DNA of 64,000 nucleotides from Dokdonia pacifica (GTDB taxonomy: Bacteria > Bacteroidota > Bacteroidia > Flavobacteriales > Flavobacteriaceae), in contig NZ_FZNY01000001.1 of assembly GCF_900188275.1 (NCBI RefSeq), positions 434,001-498,000 on the forward strand. Direction: 5' to 3'. Positions 17,433 to 27,199 of the stretch are shown here, one piece after another. The notes beneath the pieces were generated by a model, which saw only the letters and a program-made list of their open reading frames with translations, made no database searches and was not told the DNA's origin. How positions within the stretch are numbered: the stretch's first letter is position 1; each line of letters begins with the position of its first letter. A program made the translations under genes and the position numbers.

Positions 17433-17720
17433 ATGAAAAAATCACACTATTTAGCATCAGTTCTTTCGCTCTTATCCACTTCGCTTTTCGCTCAAATTGG
17501 TGGCATAGAAGATTCCGTTAATGATGTTGGCGACACCATCAGAACCATTTTTCCAATTTTATTGGGTGTCATTTTCCTAGTTGGCTTTCTTTTTAATGCA
17601 GGGCATTTCTTTGGGGAAAATGCAGACCTTAAAAAAGGGATTACCAGAGTGCTTGTGTTTGTTTTGATTGCTGGCGCAGTTGTTGGCATCTTCACATACT
17701 TAATAGGAATCGTAGTATAA
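17433..17720 (+). CDS. traE: TraE conjugation protein (DUF4134, VirB2-like)
   Basis: 95 aa with a signal-like N-terminus (cut near 'LFAQ') and two hydrophobic segments (about 35-58 and 70-93), the layout of VirB2-type pilins and DUF4134. It opens the rightward transfer operon. A small hairpin CCCTC-ATC-GAGGG (17726-17738) sits just after it and could lower downstream transcription or protect this mRNA end, useful for an abundant pilin. Confidence 0.85.
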   Translation: MKKSHYLASVLSLLSTSLFAQIGGIEDSVNDVGDTIRTIFPILLGVIFLVGFLFNAGHFFGENADLKKGITRVLVFVLIAGAVVGIFTYLIGIVV

Positions 17721-17725
17721 ATGAA

Positions 17726-17738
17726 CCCTCATCGAGGG
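17726..17738 (+). terminator. Small hairpin between traE and traF
   Basis: CCCTC / GAGGG with a 3-nt loop followed by CTTTATT. It is short for a full terminator and may act as a partial one or as an mRNA stabiliser. Confidence 0.35.
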
Positions 17739-17756
17739 CTTTATTAGAATAGCTGT

Positions 17757-18041
17757 ATGAAGAAATACGAGGTCTATAAAAACATTAGGAAAAGGGCAGT
17801 CATTTTTGGGCTGCCTATTTCCCTGTTTGCGTTAATGATGGTTTCCATTTTGGCTTCGCTGCTCATCATAATCTTCTCTTTCAGCTTCGGGATAATAATT
17901 GGAATACTCGTTTTTAATGCTGCCTTGTACGTAGCCTTAACGAGAATAACACATAACCCACAAATTTTTCAGATGGCTAAGGCTTTTCCAAGAATAATAA
18001 GTAACAAAAGAAACTCTGGCTTCAACTATGAACAAGATTAA
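17757..18041 (+). CDS. traF: TraF conjugation protein (DUF4133, VirB3-like)
   Basis: 94 aa. A basic N-terminus, two adjacent membrane segments (about 15-55) and a basic C-terminal tail are the usual layout of DUF4133/VirB3 proteins. It overlaps the traG start by 14 bp, as VirB3/VirB4 pairs often do. It should help place the VirB4 ATPase at the inner membrane. Confidence 0.82.
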   Translation: MKKYEVYKNIRKRAVIFGLPISLFALMMVSILASLLIIIFSFSFGIIIGILVFNAALYVALTRITHNPQIFQMAKAFPRIISNKRNSGFNYEQD

Positions 18042-20430
18042 TCTTTCAGCATATCAACCTATTGCAGATATTCAAGACAATATCATATTTGCCAATAATG
18101 GCAATGTAGTCCTGTGCTATGAAGGAACGTTACCAGAGATTTATTCCTTATCTGAAAAAGACTTTGAGGACATACACGGTGCCTGGTTTCAGGCTTTGAA
18201 ATCATTGCCTATTGGTACAGTAGTCCAAAAACAGGACATCTACCTTAAAAAGACCTATACTTCAGAAGCACTTCCCAATAGAACATTTTTAGAAAAGGCT
18301 ACGCACGACCACTTTAAAGGACGTGATTATATGGAACATCGTTGCTTTTTGTTCTTTACGCTCACTAAGAACAAGGCACTAAACAATTCAAAATATGTCA
18401 ACCCTTTCCGAAAAGTTTCTAAGGGGATTGTCCAACAATTAGATGACAACATTAAAAGCTTTATCGGTTCTGTTAGTGATTCGGTTTCCTTCATAAACAA
18501 TAGTCGTAAAATGAAGTTTGTTTCGCTCAACGCTCACGACATAAAGCAGTTAACCAATGGCTATTTCAATGGCTTTAATGATGGATTTGATACTGATATC
18601 ATATTAGATAAAAAAAGCGTCAATATTGGCGAAAACCATTTTGATGCCCTGGCTATCAATAGCGAACTGTGCTTTGGCGAAAGTGTACAGAGTAGCAAAA
18701 CCAATGAGAAATTCACTTCTGACGATTTTGTGTTTCATCAAGGGTTTATTGATGGCTTAGGGCTTACGCTTAATGAAAATCATATCGTCAATCAAATCTT
18801 ATATCTGGATGACAAACAAAAGTGGCGTAAACTACTTGATAAGAAAGTTGAGGAACTCAACAAAAGTTCCAACTTCGGTTCGCAGAATAAAGTAGTCCTC
18901 GGTAAAATTCAGCATATCCTTGACCAAATCAACGCTGATGATAATGCACGCATTATTCGTGGTCATTTAAACATCATCTATTGGGACAAGAACCCAGAAA
19001 ATTTAAGTCGAATTGGTTCAAAAATAAAGACCGAGTTTAAGGAACTAGACATTATTCCATACTACCCCAGAGGCGAGGAACGGAAGAACTATATACTAAA
19101 TAGTTACTGCTGTTTTTCATCCAATTTTTCAAACAACGATTTATATGTTACCGATTTAAAACACGCTTTGTGTCTGTTCATTAATAACACAAACTACAAC
19201 TCTGATACTACTGGAATCATCTTTAATGATAGAGAACATAACGTTCCTGTTCTAAAGGATGTTTGGGACGAACGCAAGAAGCGCATTAAGGCAAGAAACT
19301 TTGCCATTTTTGCACCTACTGGCGAAGGCAAGTCCTTTTTGGCAAATAACATTCTGCGCCAGTATTTTGAAAGTGGTGTCCGCCTAGTCATAATTGACCT
19401 TGGTGGATCCTACACCAAATTTGCCAAACTCTATCCCGAAAAATATACGGTGCTTCGCTATGAAAGTGGCAAAAATTTAGGCATCAATCCTTTTTATATA
19501 AGTGATAAAAATGACCTAACACCTGAACGTTTGGAAGATTTATCAGTCTTTCTGTTTGAATTATTTGCTTCAGATTTAAAAGTTACCAAAGCACAATCGG
19601 TTTCGGTTAAAAAGATATTACGCCATTATTACAATAATACTTCAGAAAATCATTCCTTAGATGGTTTCTACAACTTTATAGAGAGGAATCAGAAAGACCT
19701 TCTAGACACCTTAAAAATCCATCCCGACTACTTCAATATTACAAGCTTCTTGCACGTAATGTCCGAATATGTCGGCGATGGTCTATACAGCTTCCTTTTT
19801 GAAGTAAGTGAAGACCAGACCTATAAAATTGAGGATAAACGATTGATTGTTTTTGAGCTGGATGAAGTAAAGGATAACAAGGAAATCTTGTCCGTTATGT
19901 TAAAGCTGATTAAGTCAGCGATCCAAAGAACGATATGGAAAAACAGAGCAGAAAAAGGCATTATCCTTTTCGATGAGTTTGCAAAGCAACTGAAGTTCGA
20001 AAACGTACTGGAAAGTGTTGAATTCTACTATCAAGCCATTCGTAAACAGAATGGTGCGATAGGCATTATTCTTCAGTCCATAAATCAGCTTCCCAACAAT
20101 TCAACATCAGCAAGCATACTAGAAAATACACAGGTCATTTATAGCCTGAATAACGAAAAAGGCTATGACGAATTGGTAAAAAGACTCAATCTTTCGAGCC
20201 ACGACTTGAACCAATTAAAGTCCATCAAAAACAATCTTTCTGGTCCACGGAAGTATACCGAAATGTTTATCAAAATTGGCAAGGAAAGCAACATTTTTCG
20301 CCTTGAAGTTCCGAAAGAAGTATATGCAGCTTATTTAACTGATGGACAAGAAAACGAGGCCATAATGGCCATTTATGAAAAGACCAATGATATGGAATTG
20401 GCAATTAAAGAGTTCACATCTAAAACATAA
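18028..20430 (+). CDS. traG: TraG conjugation ATPase (VirB4-like)
   Basis: 800 aa. Walker A 'FAPTGEGKSFLANN' near residue 430 and Walker B 'KGIILFDEFAKQL' near residue 645 give a VirB4-class ATPase; the N-terminal ~400 residues are the less conserved VirB4 domain. It powers assembly of the type IV secretion channel from the cytosolic face. Full length for the Bacteroidota TraG family. It overlaps traF and is followed within 5 bp by traI. Confidence 0.93.
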   Translation: MNKINLSAYQPIADIQDNIIFANNGNVVLCYEGTLPEIYSLSEKDFEDIHGAWFQALKSLPIGTVVQKQDIYLKKTYTSEALPNRTFLEKATHDHFKGRDYMEHRCFLFFTLTKNKALNNSKYVNPFRKVSKGIVQQLDDNIKSFIGSVSDSVSFINNSRKMKFVSLNAHDIKQLTNGYFNGFNDGFDTDIILDKKSVNIGENHFDALAINSELCFGESVQSSKTNEKFTSDDFVFHQGFIDGLGLTLNENHIVNQILYLDDKQKWRKLLDKKVEELNKSSNFGSQNKVVLGKIQHILDQINADDNARIIRGHLNIIYWDKNPENLSRIGSKIKTEFKELDIIPYYPRGEERKNYILNSYCCFSSNFSNNDLYVTDLKHALCLFINNTNYNSDTTGIIFNDREHNVPVLKDVWDERKKRIKARNFAIFAPTGEGKSFLANNILRQYFESGVRLVIIDLGGSYTKFAKLYPEKYTVLRYESGKNLGINPFYISDKNDLTPERLEDLSVFLFELFASDLKVTKAQSVSVKKILRHYYNNTSENHSLDGFYNFIERNQKDLLDTLKIHPDYFNITSFLHVMSEYVGDGLYSFLFEVSEDQTYKIEDKRLIVFELDEVKDNKEILSVMLKLIKSAIQRTIWKNRAEKGIILFDEFAKQLKFENVLESVEFYYQAIRKQNGAIGIILQSINQLPNNSTSASILENTQVIYSLNNEKGYDELVKRLNLSSHDLNQLKSIKNNLSGPRKYTEMFIKIGKESNIFRLEVPKEVYAAYLTDGQENEAIMAIYEKTNDMELAIKEFTSKT

Positions 20431-20434
20431 TATT

Positions 20435-21010
20435 ATGAAGACAAAAATTTTAATTATCGCAACGGCATTCATCTTTTTACTACCTGCACGCGCTGCGTGC
20501 CAGGGAATGCCAGTTTATGACAATACCAACTTTGTTAGCCTAGTAAAACAACTTATAGAATCAGGCAAGCAGACAGCTGAAATGATTAAGTCTGTAAAAT
20601 TCCTGAAAGATGCTAAAGAAGCTATAGAAAAAGTATCCAGCGTTGTCCAACAGTTAAGGGCAGTTGAGGAAATTGCACAGAACAATCAACGTCTTATCAA
20701 TGTAATGCAAAACGATTTGCAGGATATTTTAAACTCACCCTATATCAAACCAGAAGAAGTAACACGAGTTGCGGAATCATTCGATGCCATAGTCCAAAAC
20801 TCTTTGGACACGGTTGATTTTATGGGCAAAATCTTATCCAGCGATAATCTAAAAATGTCTGATGCCGAACGTGCTGAAGTGTTAAAACAGAAAGAGCAGG
20901 AATCAAAGGAAATGGTTGCTAACATCACCACAAAGACAAGACGTTACACGGATATCATTTCCTTTAGAAAAATGCAGGATAAAATAAATAATCGAGAAAC
21001 CGAATATTAA
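20435..21010 (+). CDS. traI: TraI conjugation protein (DUF4141, VirB5-like)
   Basis: 191 aa from the ATG at 20435, which begins a clear signal peptide ('MKTKILIIATAFIFLLPARA'); an upstream in-frame start at 20375 would lie inside traG. The mature part is almost entirely helical with heptad-like patterns, like VirB5/DUF4141 proteins at the pilus tip or in the periplasm. It is 2 bp before traJ. Confidence 0.8.
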   Translation: MKTKILIIATAFIFLLPARAACQGMPVYDNTNFVSLVKQLIESGKQTAEMIKSVKFLKDAKEAIEKVSSVVQQLRAVEEIAQNNQRLINVMQNDLQDILNSPYIKPEEVTRVAESFDAIVQNSLDTVDFMGKILSSDNLKMSDAERAEVLKQKEQESKEMVANITTKTRRYTDIISFRKMQDKINNRETEY

Positions 21011-21012
21011 AA

Positions 21013-21855
21013 ATGACCGCAACCATACTTTTAGGGATTGGACTGGAATACGTTGATGCGGTGTTTCAAACCATACAGAACAGTAGTTTCTCGCAATATA
21101 CTATTGCAGGAATGAAAACGCTTGCTGTGCTCTTCTTTCTGGTCAATATCCTAAAAAAATATAACGAGGGCATTGCGGATAAGGATGGTTATACTTGGGG
21201 ATTGAGTCCAGGGGACCTGGCAAAAAATTTTGCCATTGTTCTTCTGGTCATTTTCTCAACTCAGGTACTTGGTTTCTTTGATAGTATTTTAGTTTCCATT
21301 GAAGGACAATATAGAGGAACAGCACCTGCTTTGTTGCCTTTGCAGATGCAAGACATTCCTATCGAAGAAGATATCAATTTAATGGATGCTGCTAAAAATG
21401 CAATGACATTACTTTATGAAGCTTTAGTTACGCCTTTATATGGGTTCAAAATATTTGCTTTTATCATCGGCATCATTCTTTGGATTTTAGATTTGTTTAT
21501 ATATCCGCTGTTTTTGGCAGAACGATTCTTTCTTTTAGGCATAATGCAAGCCTTTTTTCCACTCGTTATAAGTCTGGCAGTTTTTGAAAAATTTCGCTCA
21601 CTTGCCTATACGTTCTTCAAATTGTACGCTGCTGTCTATATGTTGGTGCCTGCTTTCTTTTTGGTCAATGTATTTGTAAATGCGCTCTATACTGAAATCA
21701 ATACGAATTTCTGGACGAACCTTTTTGGGACAGATGTTGGCCAGGGCTTTTTTGCGCCCGTGGTTCAACTTGGTTCAGTTGGCTTCATTGTTTTTCTAAA
21801 ATTCAAATTATACAAGCGAGCCACATCATTTACCCTCAGATTGTTTACCAGTTAA
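21013..21855 (+). CDS. traJ: TraJ inner-membrane conjugation protein (VirB6-like)
   Basis: 280 aa with about six membrane segments and a central loop, the layout of VirB6/TrbL-type channel proteins and of TraJ in Bacteroidota conjugative transposons. Motifs: 'SPGDLAKNFAIVLLVIF' and 'LYGFKIFAFIIGIILWILD'. It should form part of the inner-membrane translocation path. Confidence 0.85.
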   Translation: MTATILLGIGLEYVDAVFQTIQNSSFSQYTIAGMKTLAVLFFLVNILKKYNEGIADKDGYTWGLSPGDLAKNFAIVLLVIFSTQVLGFFDSILVSIEGQYRGTAPALLPLQMQDIPIEEDINLMDAAKNAMTLLYEALVTPLYGFKIFAFIIGIILWILDLFIYPLFLAERFFLLGIMQAFFPLVISLAVFEKFRSLAYTFFKLYAAVYMLVPAFFLVNVFVNALYTEINTNFWTNLFGTDVGQGFFAPVVQLGSVGFIVFLKFKLYKRATSFTLRLFTS

Positions 21856-21866
21856 TTCCAATAAAA

Positions 21867-22490
21867 GTGAAAACACCTTACAAAAACATCTACGCAGTCT
21901 TAAAGTTGAACAGATTCATCGTGTTGGCAGTTGTCATATTTGCAATGCTATCCAGTACCTTTTCATTATGGATGGCATATAAAACGAATAAAGAAGCGCT
22001 AAATAGCGCCTTTGCCATTAATACCGATGGCAGTATAATTCCCCTGAAGCTCGTAACCCAAAAAGAAAATTTCAAGGTAGAAGCGTTAGCCCATTTAGAC
22101 CTGTTCCACAACTACTTCTATAATATCGATGCCAGTAATTACGAGCGTAATTTAGAAAAAGCACTTTGGTTGGGTAATAGTTCCGTGGACAATTTATATC
22201 GACAGAAAAAAGCAGATGGTGTCTATAACCGTTTGCTACAATATTCGCTAGTTCAGAAAGTACTGAGCATTGATTCACAAATCGAAGAACAAAACGGAAC
22301 ATACGCTTTTAGAACTGTTACCATTTTTGAAATCAATAGAGGTTCAATAATCGATACCTACGAACTTGTTTCTAGTGGAAACTTAATTCCGGTAGACCGA
22401 AACTTTCCAAACAATCCGCACGGATTATTGATTACAAATTACTTCGAAAACACCTTAAAAAAACTATACGATGAAAGTAGAAAAGAATAA
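21867..22490 (+). CDS. traK: TraK conjugation protein (VirB8-like)
   Basis: 207 aa using a GTG start at 21867; no ATG is suitably placed and the reading starts 'MKTPYKNIYAVLKLNRF'. One N-terminal membrane anchor (about 15-40) precedes a periplasmic domain as in VirB8/TraK. 'HNYFYNIDASNYERNLEKAL' is typical of the family. It overlaps traM by 20 bp. Confidence 0.87.
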   Translation: MKTPYKNIYAVLKLNRFIVLAVVIFAMLSSTFSLWMAYKTNKEALNSAFAINTDGSIIPLKLVTQKENFKVEALAHLDLFHNYFYNIDASNYERNLEKALWLGNSSVDNLYRQKKADGVYNRLLQYSLVQKVLSIDSQIEEQNGTYAFRTVTIFEINRGSIIDTYELVSSGNLIPVDRNFPNNPHGLLITNYFENTLKKLYDESRKE

Positions 22491-23400
22491 AATAGTATTT
22501 GCAGCGGTATTGGCCGTAATTTTCATATTTCTGATTTCTTATTCTGTAATGGTAATGGGCGATGATGAAAGTGAAACCGAAAACCTTAAGCAGACCTTAG
22601 TGCCAGATTTAGCAGAAGACCAAAAAGAATATGATTCCAAATTGGATGCGATTAACGACTTGAAAAAAGTACGTGAAAACAATGCACCCAGCATCTATGA
22701 TGAAAAATTGATAGACTCTCTGGGTTTTTATGACCCAGATTTACCAGAACGAGAAAAAGAACGCATTGTGGATAGTATTTATAATGCAGGAAGGATTCAA
22801 TATTCAGAAAAAGAATATCAGAATATTGGACGAAAGAAAACCGTCCAAAAAAGTATTGAACAAATTGACTCAACTGAAATTAAAAGAGAACAAAAAATCG
22901 AAGCCAAAGAATTGGGACTTGAGCACCAGCTGTTCTTTGCCGCTTCGCCTAAACCTAATGAAATTTCGATTATAGGCAATACAGATGCAACTATTTATGT
23001 TGTTGTAGATGGTGACCAAGTAGTAAAAGCAAACACGCGTTTACGAATGCGCCTTACCAAAAACGCTCTGATAAATGGAAAGCAAATGCCTAAGAACACG
23101 CTCGTTTTTGGGTTTATCAGCTTTCAGCCCAATCGTGCCTTGATTGAAATTGAAAACATCAAGCATCATCCTACCAAACTCAAAGCTTTCGATTTACAGG
23201 ACGGAAGTGAGGGCATCTACGTAGAGAACAATTTTCGGGCAGAAGCCACCACCGAAGTTTTGGACGATATTATTGGCGACATCAACATACCTACTGTTCC
23301 GCAAGTAGGTGGCGTTACAAAGGTGCTTCGGCGTAGCAACCGCAATGTAAAAGTAACCGTATTAAACAATTATAGATTAATTCTAAAGCCTAAATTATGA
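22471..23400 (+). CDS. traM: TraM conjugation protein (VirB10-like)
   Basis: 309 aa. A single N-terminal membrane segment (about 8-28), a charged linker of about 120 residues and a C-terminal domain with 'LRMRLTKNALINGKQMPKNT' and 'VFGFISFQPNRALIEIENI', which are TraM/VirB10 core strands. It bridges the inner and outer membranes in the secretion channel. A weak GCCC/GGGC hairpin follows the stop. Confidence 0.87.
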   Translation: MKVEKNKIVFAAVLAVIFIFLISYSVMVMGDDESETENLKQTLVPDLAEDQKEYDSKLDAINDLKKVRENNAPSIYDEKLIDSLGFYDPDLPEREKERIVDSIYNAGRIQYSEKEYQNIGRKKTVQKSIEQIDSTEIKREQKIEAKELGLEHQLFFAASPKPNEISIIGNTDATIYVVVDGDQVVKANTRLRMRLTKNALINGKQMPKNTLVFGFISFQPNRALIEIENIKHHPTKLKAFDLQDGSEGIYVENNFRAEATTEVLDDIIGDINIPTVPQVGGVTKVLRRSNRNVKVTVLNNYRLILKPKL

Positions 23401-23431
23401 GCCCATAATGGGCATTTAAAATTCCACTCTT

Positions 23432-24268
23432 ATGAAAAATTCAATTATAATAGTCCTTGTGTTTATTTCCGCTTTCGCAAAAGTAAACGCACAAACCACT
23501 CATTTACTCGACACTATTTACGCAAACGACACCAAAAACGTAGCGTTGTTTTTTCCGGAACCTGTACGTCAAGGCATAACTGGTTCAGATAACTTTGTAT
23601 TTACCTACAATAGAGAAAAAGAACAGTATTTCGGCTTGCTCCAAGCAAAGCCAGGAAAGGAAAGCAATCTATTGGTAATCAACAGAAATGGCTCAATTTT
23701 TTCGTATATTGTAAGGTATAAATCTCAGCTTTCTAAGCTCAATTATTTCATTCCGCTATCCAATAGTATCGGCAATGAAAGGCCGATTGCAAAGGATTCG
23801 GTTCTTGTTGAATCTTCTGAAGAACTTGTAGATAACAGCACCTATTATTACCAAAAATTCTGCTCGTATCTTCTGGAAAGAAAACAGCGCATAGGGCGAA
23901 TCAAGAAACGAAACGAAGGTATTATCTTGAATGTAGAGAATATTGTTTTTGATAAAGATGAGCTCTATTTTGTTATCGAGATTGAAAATAATTCTACGTT
24001 GGATTACGATTTGAATTTCTTGAACCTTTCGATTGAAACTCGGCAAAAAGGGAAAAGGAAATCGTTGCAACGACTCTATAAAGAACCTATATATAAACAT
24101 AATCTGCCGTCCAAGATTAAGGAAAATGAAACGGCTCGCTTTGTTTATGTGTTGCCCAAATTTTCATTATCCGATGACCGTAGGGCAATTTTGGAATTGA
24201 ATGAAAAGGATGGCGAACGGAACATAGAAATGAAACTATCGCATAGATATATCAATAACCCAAATTAA
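23432..24268 (+). CDS. traN: TraN conjugation protein (DUF4138, VirB9-like)
   Basis: 278 aa. A signal peptide (about 1-20, ending 'KVNAQ') and a beta-rich periplasmic domain: 'HLLDTIYANDTKNVALFFPE' near the start is the usual opening of TraN/DUF4138. It should form the outer-membrane ring with TraM. The next gene starts 7 bp downstream. Confidence 0.87.
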   Translation: MKNSIIIVLVFISAFAKVNAQTTHLLDTIYANDTKNVALFFPEPVRQGITGSDNFVFTYNREKEQYFGLLQAKPGKESNLLVINRNGSIFSYIVRYKSQLSKLNYFIPLSNSIGNERPIAKDSVLVESSEELVDNSTYYYQKFCSYLLERKQRIGRIKKRNEGIILNVENIVFDKDELYFVIEIENNSTLDYDLNFLNLSIETRQKGKRKSLQRLYKEPIYKHNLPSKIKENETARFVYVLPKFSLSDDRRAILELNEKDGERNIEMKLSHRYINNPN

Positions 24269-24275
24269 TACTATT

Positions 24276-24641
24276 ATGAAAAAAATTGTCGTTTGCTCAT
24301 TACTATTGTTTTTTATTTCCTGTTCCGGGAACAAAATTATGTCCCCTTCTGATACCGCCAAGGTTGTCGCCGAAAGCTTTTATCACGGTGATAAAGCAAC
24401 GCTAAAAAATCATACTACTGCAGAAGGCTATGCCAATCTTTCCAGTATTCAGGAAATGTTTGCTGAAGATAAGAACTTAGAATCCAATTTCAAGGTTGTC
24501 GATGAGGCAATAGAAGGTGGTGTGGCTTGGATAAAATATTCCACAGCTTACGACCCTAAACCTGGTGTATATAAGTTGATTCAAGAAGATGGACAATGGA
24601 AAGTAACCCATAATGGACCGAGGGATAACGGGCCTTTTTAA
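24276..24641 (+). CDS. Small lipoprotein (DUF4878-like) at the end of the tra operon
   Basis: 121 aa with a lipoprotein signal ('LLLFFISC', Cys16). The mature part has the cystatin/NTF2-like pattern of DUF4878 ('VVAESFYHGDKATLKNHTT' ... 'VYKLIQEDGQWKV'). It replaces the TraO-TraQ genes expected here in CTnDOT-type operons. It may act as a VirB7-like stabiliser; inference only. Confidence 0.7.
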   Translation: MKKIVVCSLLLFFISCSGNKIMSPSDTAKVVAESFYHGDKATLKNHTTAEGYANLSSIQEMFAEDKNLESNFKVVDEAIEGGVAWIKYSTAYDPKPGVYKLIQEDGQWKVTHNGPRDNGPF

Positions 24642-24723
24642 GCACCTGTAAGTAGTATCAGTCTTAGTGATTCAATAATCATAAAACCCGCACCATAAAG
24701 TGATAAATAATGTTTATTTTTTA

Positions 24724-25782
24724 CTATATAAGTATCTTTACATCAATTACTTCTTCCCAAAATCCCATATTAGAAAGTGAAAGTTTTGACTTGTAATTTT
24801 CTTTATATAGTTCATAAAAGTCTTCTGCTAATTCAGAATTTATAAAATTCTCTAATTGATATAGTGCCTTTGACACTTTCTGCATTTCTTGAGTACTTTC
24901 AAAATCGGCATCCATATAACCATCTATATAATCATTAGCATTTGCAAAATCAATATCCTCACGATAAGGTTCCCAATTAATAGTTATTTCTTTACCAGAG
25001 AAAGCCTTGAAGATTATTCCTCGAATAATAGGTTGGAAATCATCTAAATGATATTCAACATTTTGACATAGCTCTTGAAATTCTTCAAATTCAGTTGTAT
25101 CAGAATGTTTCTTTACTATTTCCAACACCTCATTTTTGTCTTTGGCTTTTTTTAAATCTTCCACTAAGTCCTCCAACTCTGACTTTTCTTCGATGAGCTT
25201 TGTAAGCGTTGTTTCCAGCTCCTCTTTTTCCTTAATTAATGAATTAAATTCCTCTCTGTCCAACGGTTCTCTAAAAGGATTCTCTTTCAAGTATTTCTTG
25301 GTCTTTAAAACGAATTCTTTCTTTTTGGCTGTCCAACGGTCGCTCTTTATCAAGCTATTCGGTATTTCAAGTTGTTCTTGTAAAATATCCTTGATTCTAT
25401 CAAGGCTTTTTTCATCGAGTAGCTTTTCAATTTGAATAGGCTCTTGAATAACACCAACAGTTTTGTAATTTATTGGCTCGATAATCAAAGGAATTACTTC
25501 GGCAGAAGTTACCCAACCAGCACCCATCTCGTTCATACAAACTTCACTTTCCTTGTAGTTGGGCGAGATAATTAGAAAATTAACCTTTGCCTGTTGCAAT
25601 GCACCCATTATTGAGTCACGCCAGTCAGCACCAGATTTTATTTTCATTCCATCTGTACTGGTACAAAATATTTTATCAATTTGTATACCTAATGCACCTA
25701 TCAATAGTAAATCAATAAAATCATCAACTATTTTTTTGTCTTTTCCTGAGTGACTAATAAATATTTCTTTGGTTTCTTTCAT
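24724..25782 (-). CDS. TIR-domain effector protein
   Basis: 352 aa from the ATG at 25782. An N-terminal TIR_2 domain (about 5-130) opens with 'EIFISHSGKDKKIVDDF' and has the putative catalytic Glu85 in 'CMNEMGAGW', the position used by NAD+-cleaving TIRs. A coiled coil (about residues 195-245, Glu/Lys-rich) and a 110-residue acidic C-terminal domain of unknown type follow. Bacterial TIR proteins of this kind deplete NAD+ in defence systems. It is the last gene of a tightly packed operon starting at hipB (7 bp after the preceding gene), so it may be the killing effector. Confidence 0.82.
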   Translation of the reverse strand: MKETKEIFISHSGKDKKIVDDFIDLLLIGALGIQIDKIFCTSTDGMKIKSGADWRDSIMGALQQAKVNFLIISPNYKESEVCMNEMGAGWVTSAEVIPLIIEPINYKTVGVIQEPIQIEKLLDEKSLDRIKDILQEQLEIPNSLIKSDRWTAKKKEFVLKTKKYLKENPFREPLDREEFNSLIKEKEELETTLTKLIEEKSELEDLVEDLKKAKDKNEVLEIVKKHSDTTEFEEFQELCQNVEYHLDDFQPIIRGIIFKAFSGKEITINWEPYREDIDFANANDYIDGYMDADFESTQEMQKVSKALYQLENFINSELAEDFYELYKENYKSKLSLSNMGFWEEVIDVKILI

Positions 25783-25789
25783 ATAGGAT

Positions 25790-26152
25790 TTATTTATTTT
25801 CCTGAGTAAAATAAAGTGCTTCATCCACTAATTGAACTATTTCTTCAGAGTTATGTGAGTACTTAATGTCTTCTAAGAAATTAATCAGTGCTTTCTCATT
25901 TACATCATCTAAATCAAGATGCTTAATCATTAGCTGAGTAGCTTTAGTCAGGCGTTCTTTTAATTCTTTAAGTTGTTTTTCAGCACTACCGTGAAACTTA
26001 AATCCTTTTCCGTTTTCGGTATTCATAAGATTGAGAAGTTCCATTTTTGAAGCACGCTTTTGACGTCTATCAAATCTTAAGCCTCTATTCAGATAGGCCT
26101 CATAAAGCATTCCTTTAGTTTCGTTTGTTTTTTCTTCTTTTTCCAGTTTCAT
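25790..26152 (-). CDS. Small helical protein of the TIR operon
   Basis: 120 aa from the ATG at 26152; a longer in-frame start at 26194 would overlap the previous gene. Charged and almost wholly helical ('AEKQLKELKERLTKATQLMI', 'LVDEALYFTQ'), with a basic 'FDRRQKRASK' block. No recognised family. Gaps of 10 and 7 bp to its neighbours imply co-expression, and it could be an adaptor or immunity partner for the TIR protein. Confidence 0.65.
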   Translation of the reverse strand: MKLEKEEKTNETKGMLYEAYLNRGLRFDRRQKRASKMELLNLMNTENGKGFKFHGSAEKQLKELKERLTKATQLMIKHLDLDDVNEKALINFLEDIKYSHNSEEIVQLVDEALYFTQENK

Positions 26153-26162
26153 ATTTTTTTGG

Positions 26163-27197
26163 TTATTTAATTCCTTTACTTTTTTTAAACGCATTAAGGT
26201 AAGGGGTCAAGTAATCTGGTTCTTTACCCTCAAAATATTCTAAAATCAGAGGATTCTTCGCAAAGAAATGACTTATAAACTTAATCCAGTCTTCAACGGA
26301 CAAATCGCCGTTGATTTTAAATAACTTTTTTGATTTACTTTTTACTTGATATTCACCTTTAGTCTTGGTGTTAAAGTTATTATCTCTTCTTTCGAAATAT
26401 TCATCTTCGGTATAGAGCTGCAGTGCCCCATCAAAATGGCGAAATACTTTTGAATTCATATCAAATTCCGCGTGAACATAGCGTACTGGAAAATATTTTA
26501 CTTCATTTATATTAATTGTGATACTTGGTTGCTTAAATTCTAATGCTTGGAAAACTTTGATTTCATCATATGTGTACCAATACACATCCAACGCATATGC
26601 TTTTGAAAAAAGGAAATCAAGTTCTATATCGTCTAAATATTGTGGTGGTCTTAAGCTGGAAACACCATCTTTTATTTTTGAAATCTCTTTGGTGAATTTT
26701 CCACCATACCAGGTATCTTCTTCAATAAGGACAGGACCATCGATGTCTATTCGCACTCTGTCTAAATCCAATGCAATACTCACGTCATTATACTGAAAAT
26801 CGTGTTTCCAAAAATGCTCAATAAACCTTGGTGCGAAATTATTACCAGAATAAAATCCTCTTCTAAAATAATTGCTAGCAAATAGAATATAGTTTGGTGC
26901 AAAAAGTGCACCTTCAGAAAACAATTTCTTTTCAAATAATTCTGAGAGAACTTGAAAATCTACCAAACCTTCCTTATCTACGCTTATATGTTCATTTAGT
27001 TTTAATACTATATTTTCGTAACTACATAAAATACCTAATCCCATTTGGTAGTCAAAATCACTTAGCCTCACTTTAATGTTTATGGTTTCACAAAAGCTAG
27101 TGAAGGATTGGATTAGTTTTGCATTTTCAGATAATTTACACGCCTTTTCGTCTTCTACAAATGCTAAATATTGTTTTATTCTTTCTTCTCTATCCAT
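26163..27197 (-). CDS. Unknown 344-aa protein of the hipBA-TIR operon
   Basis: 344 aa, soluble, no signal, no motif I can assign. Visible features are an acidic N-terminal helical part, an aromatic-rich middle ('LYTEDEYFERRDNNF' and 'YWYTYDEIKVFQALEF') and 'DYLTPYLNAFKKS' at the end. It begins 2 bp after the stop of the 640-aa gene, so the two are probably made in equal amounts and may form a complex. Possibly a sensor or nuclease-fold protein; undecided. Confidence 0.65.
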   Translation of the reverse strand: MDREERIKQYLAFVEDEKACKLSENAKLIQSFTSFCETINIKVRLSDFDYQMGLGILCSYENIVLKLNEHISVDKEGLVDFQVLSELFEKKLFSEGALFAPNYILFASNYFRRGFYSGNNFAPRFIEHFWKHDFQYNDVSIALDLDRVRIDIDGPVLIEEDTWYGGKFTKEISKIKDGVSSLRPPQYLDDIELDFLFSKAYALDVYWYTYDEIKVFQALEFKQPSITININEVKYFPVRYVHAEFDMNSKVFRHFDGALQLYTEDEYFERRDNNFNTKTKGEYQVKSKSKKLFKINGDLSVEDWIKFISHFFAKNPLILEYFEGKEPDYLTPYLNAFKKSKGIK

Positions 27198-27199
27198 AC

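Noticed and set aside
23470-23485. Near match CGCTTTCGCAAAAG in traN as an ICE copy of the host palindrome
   Set aside because: The right arm is broken (CAAAAG instead of GAAAGC) and the dyad is lost; it is explained by codons of the signal peptide region.
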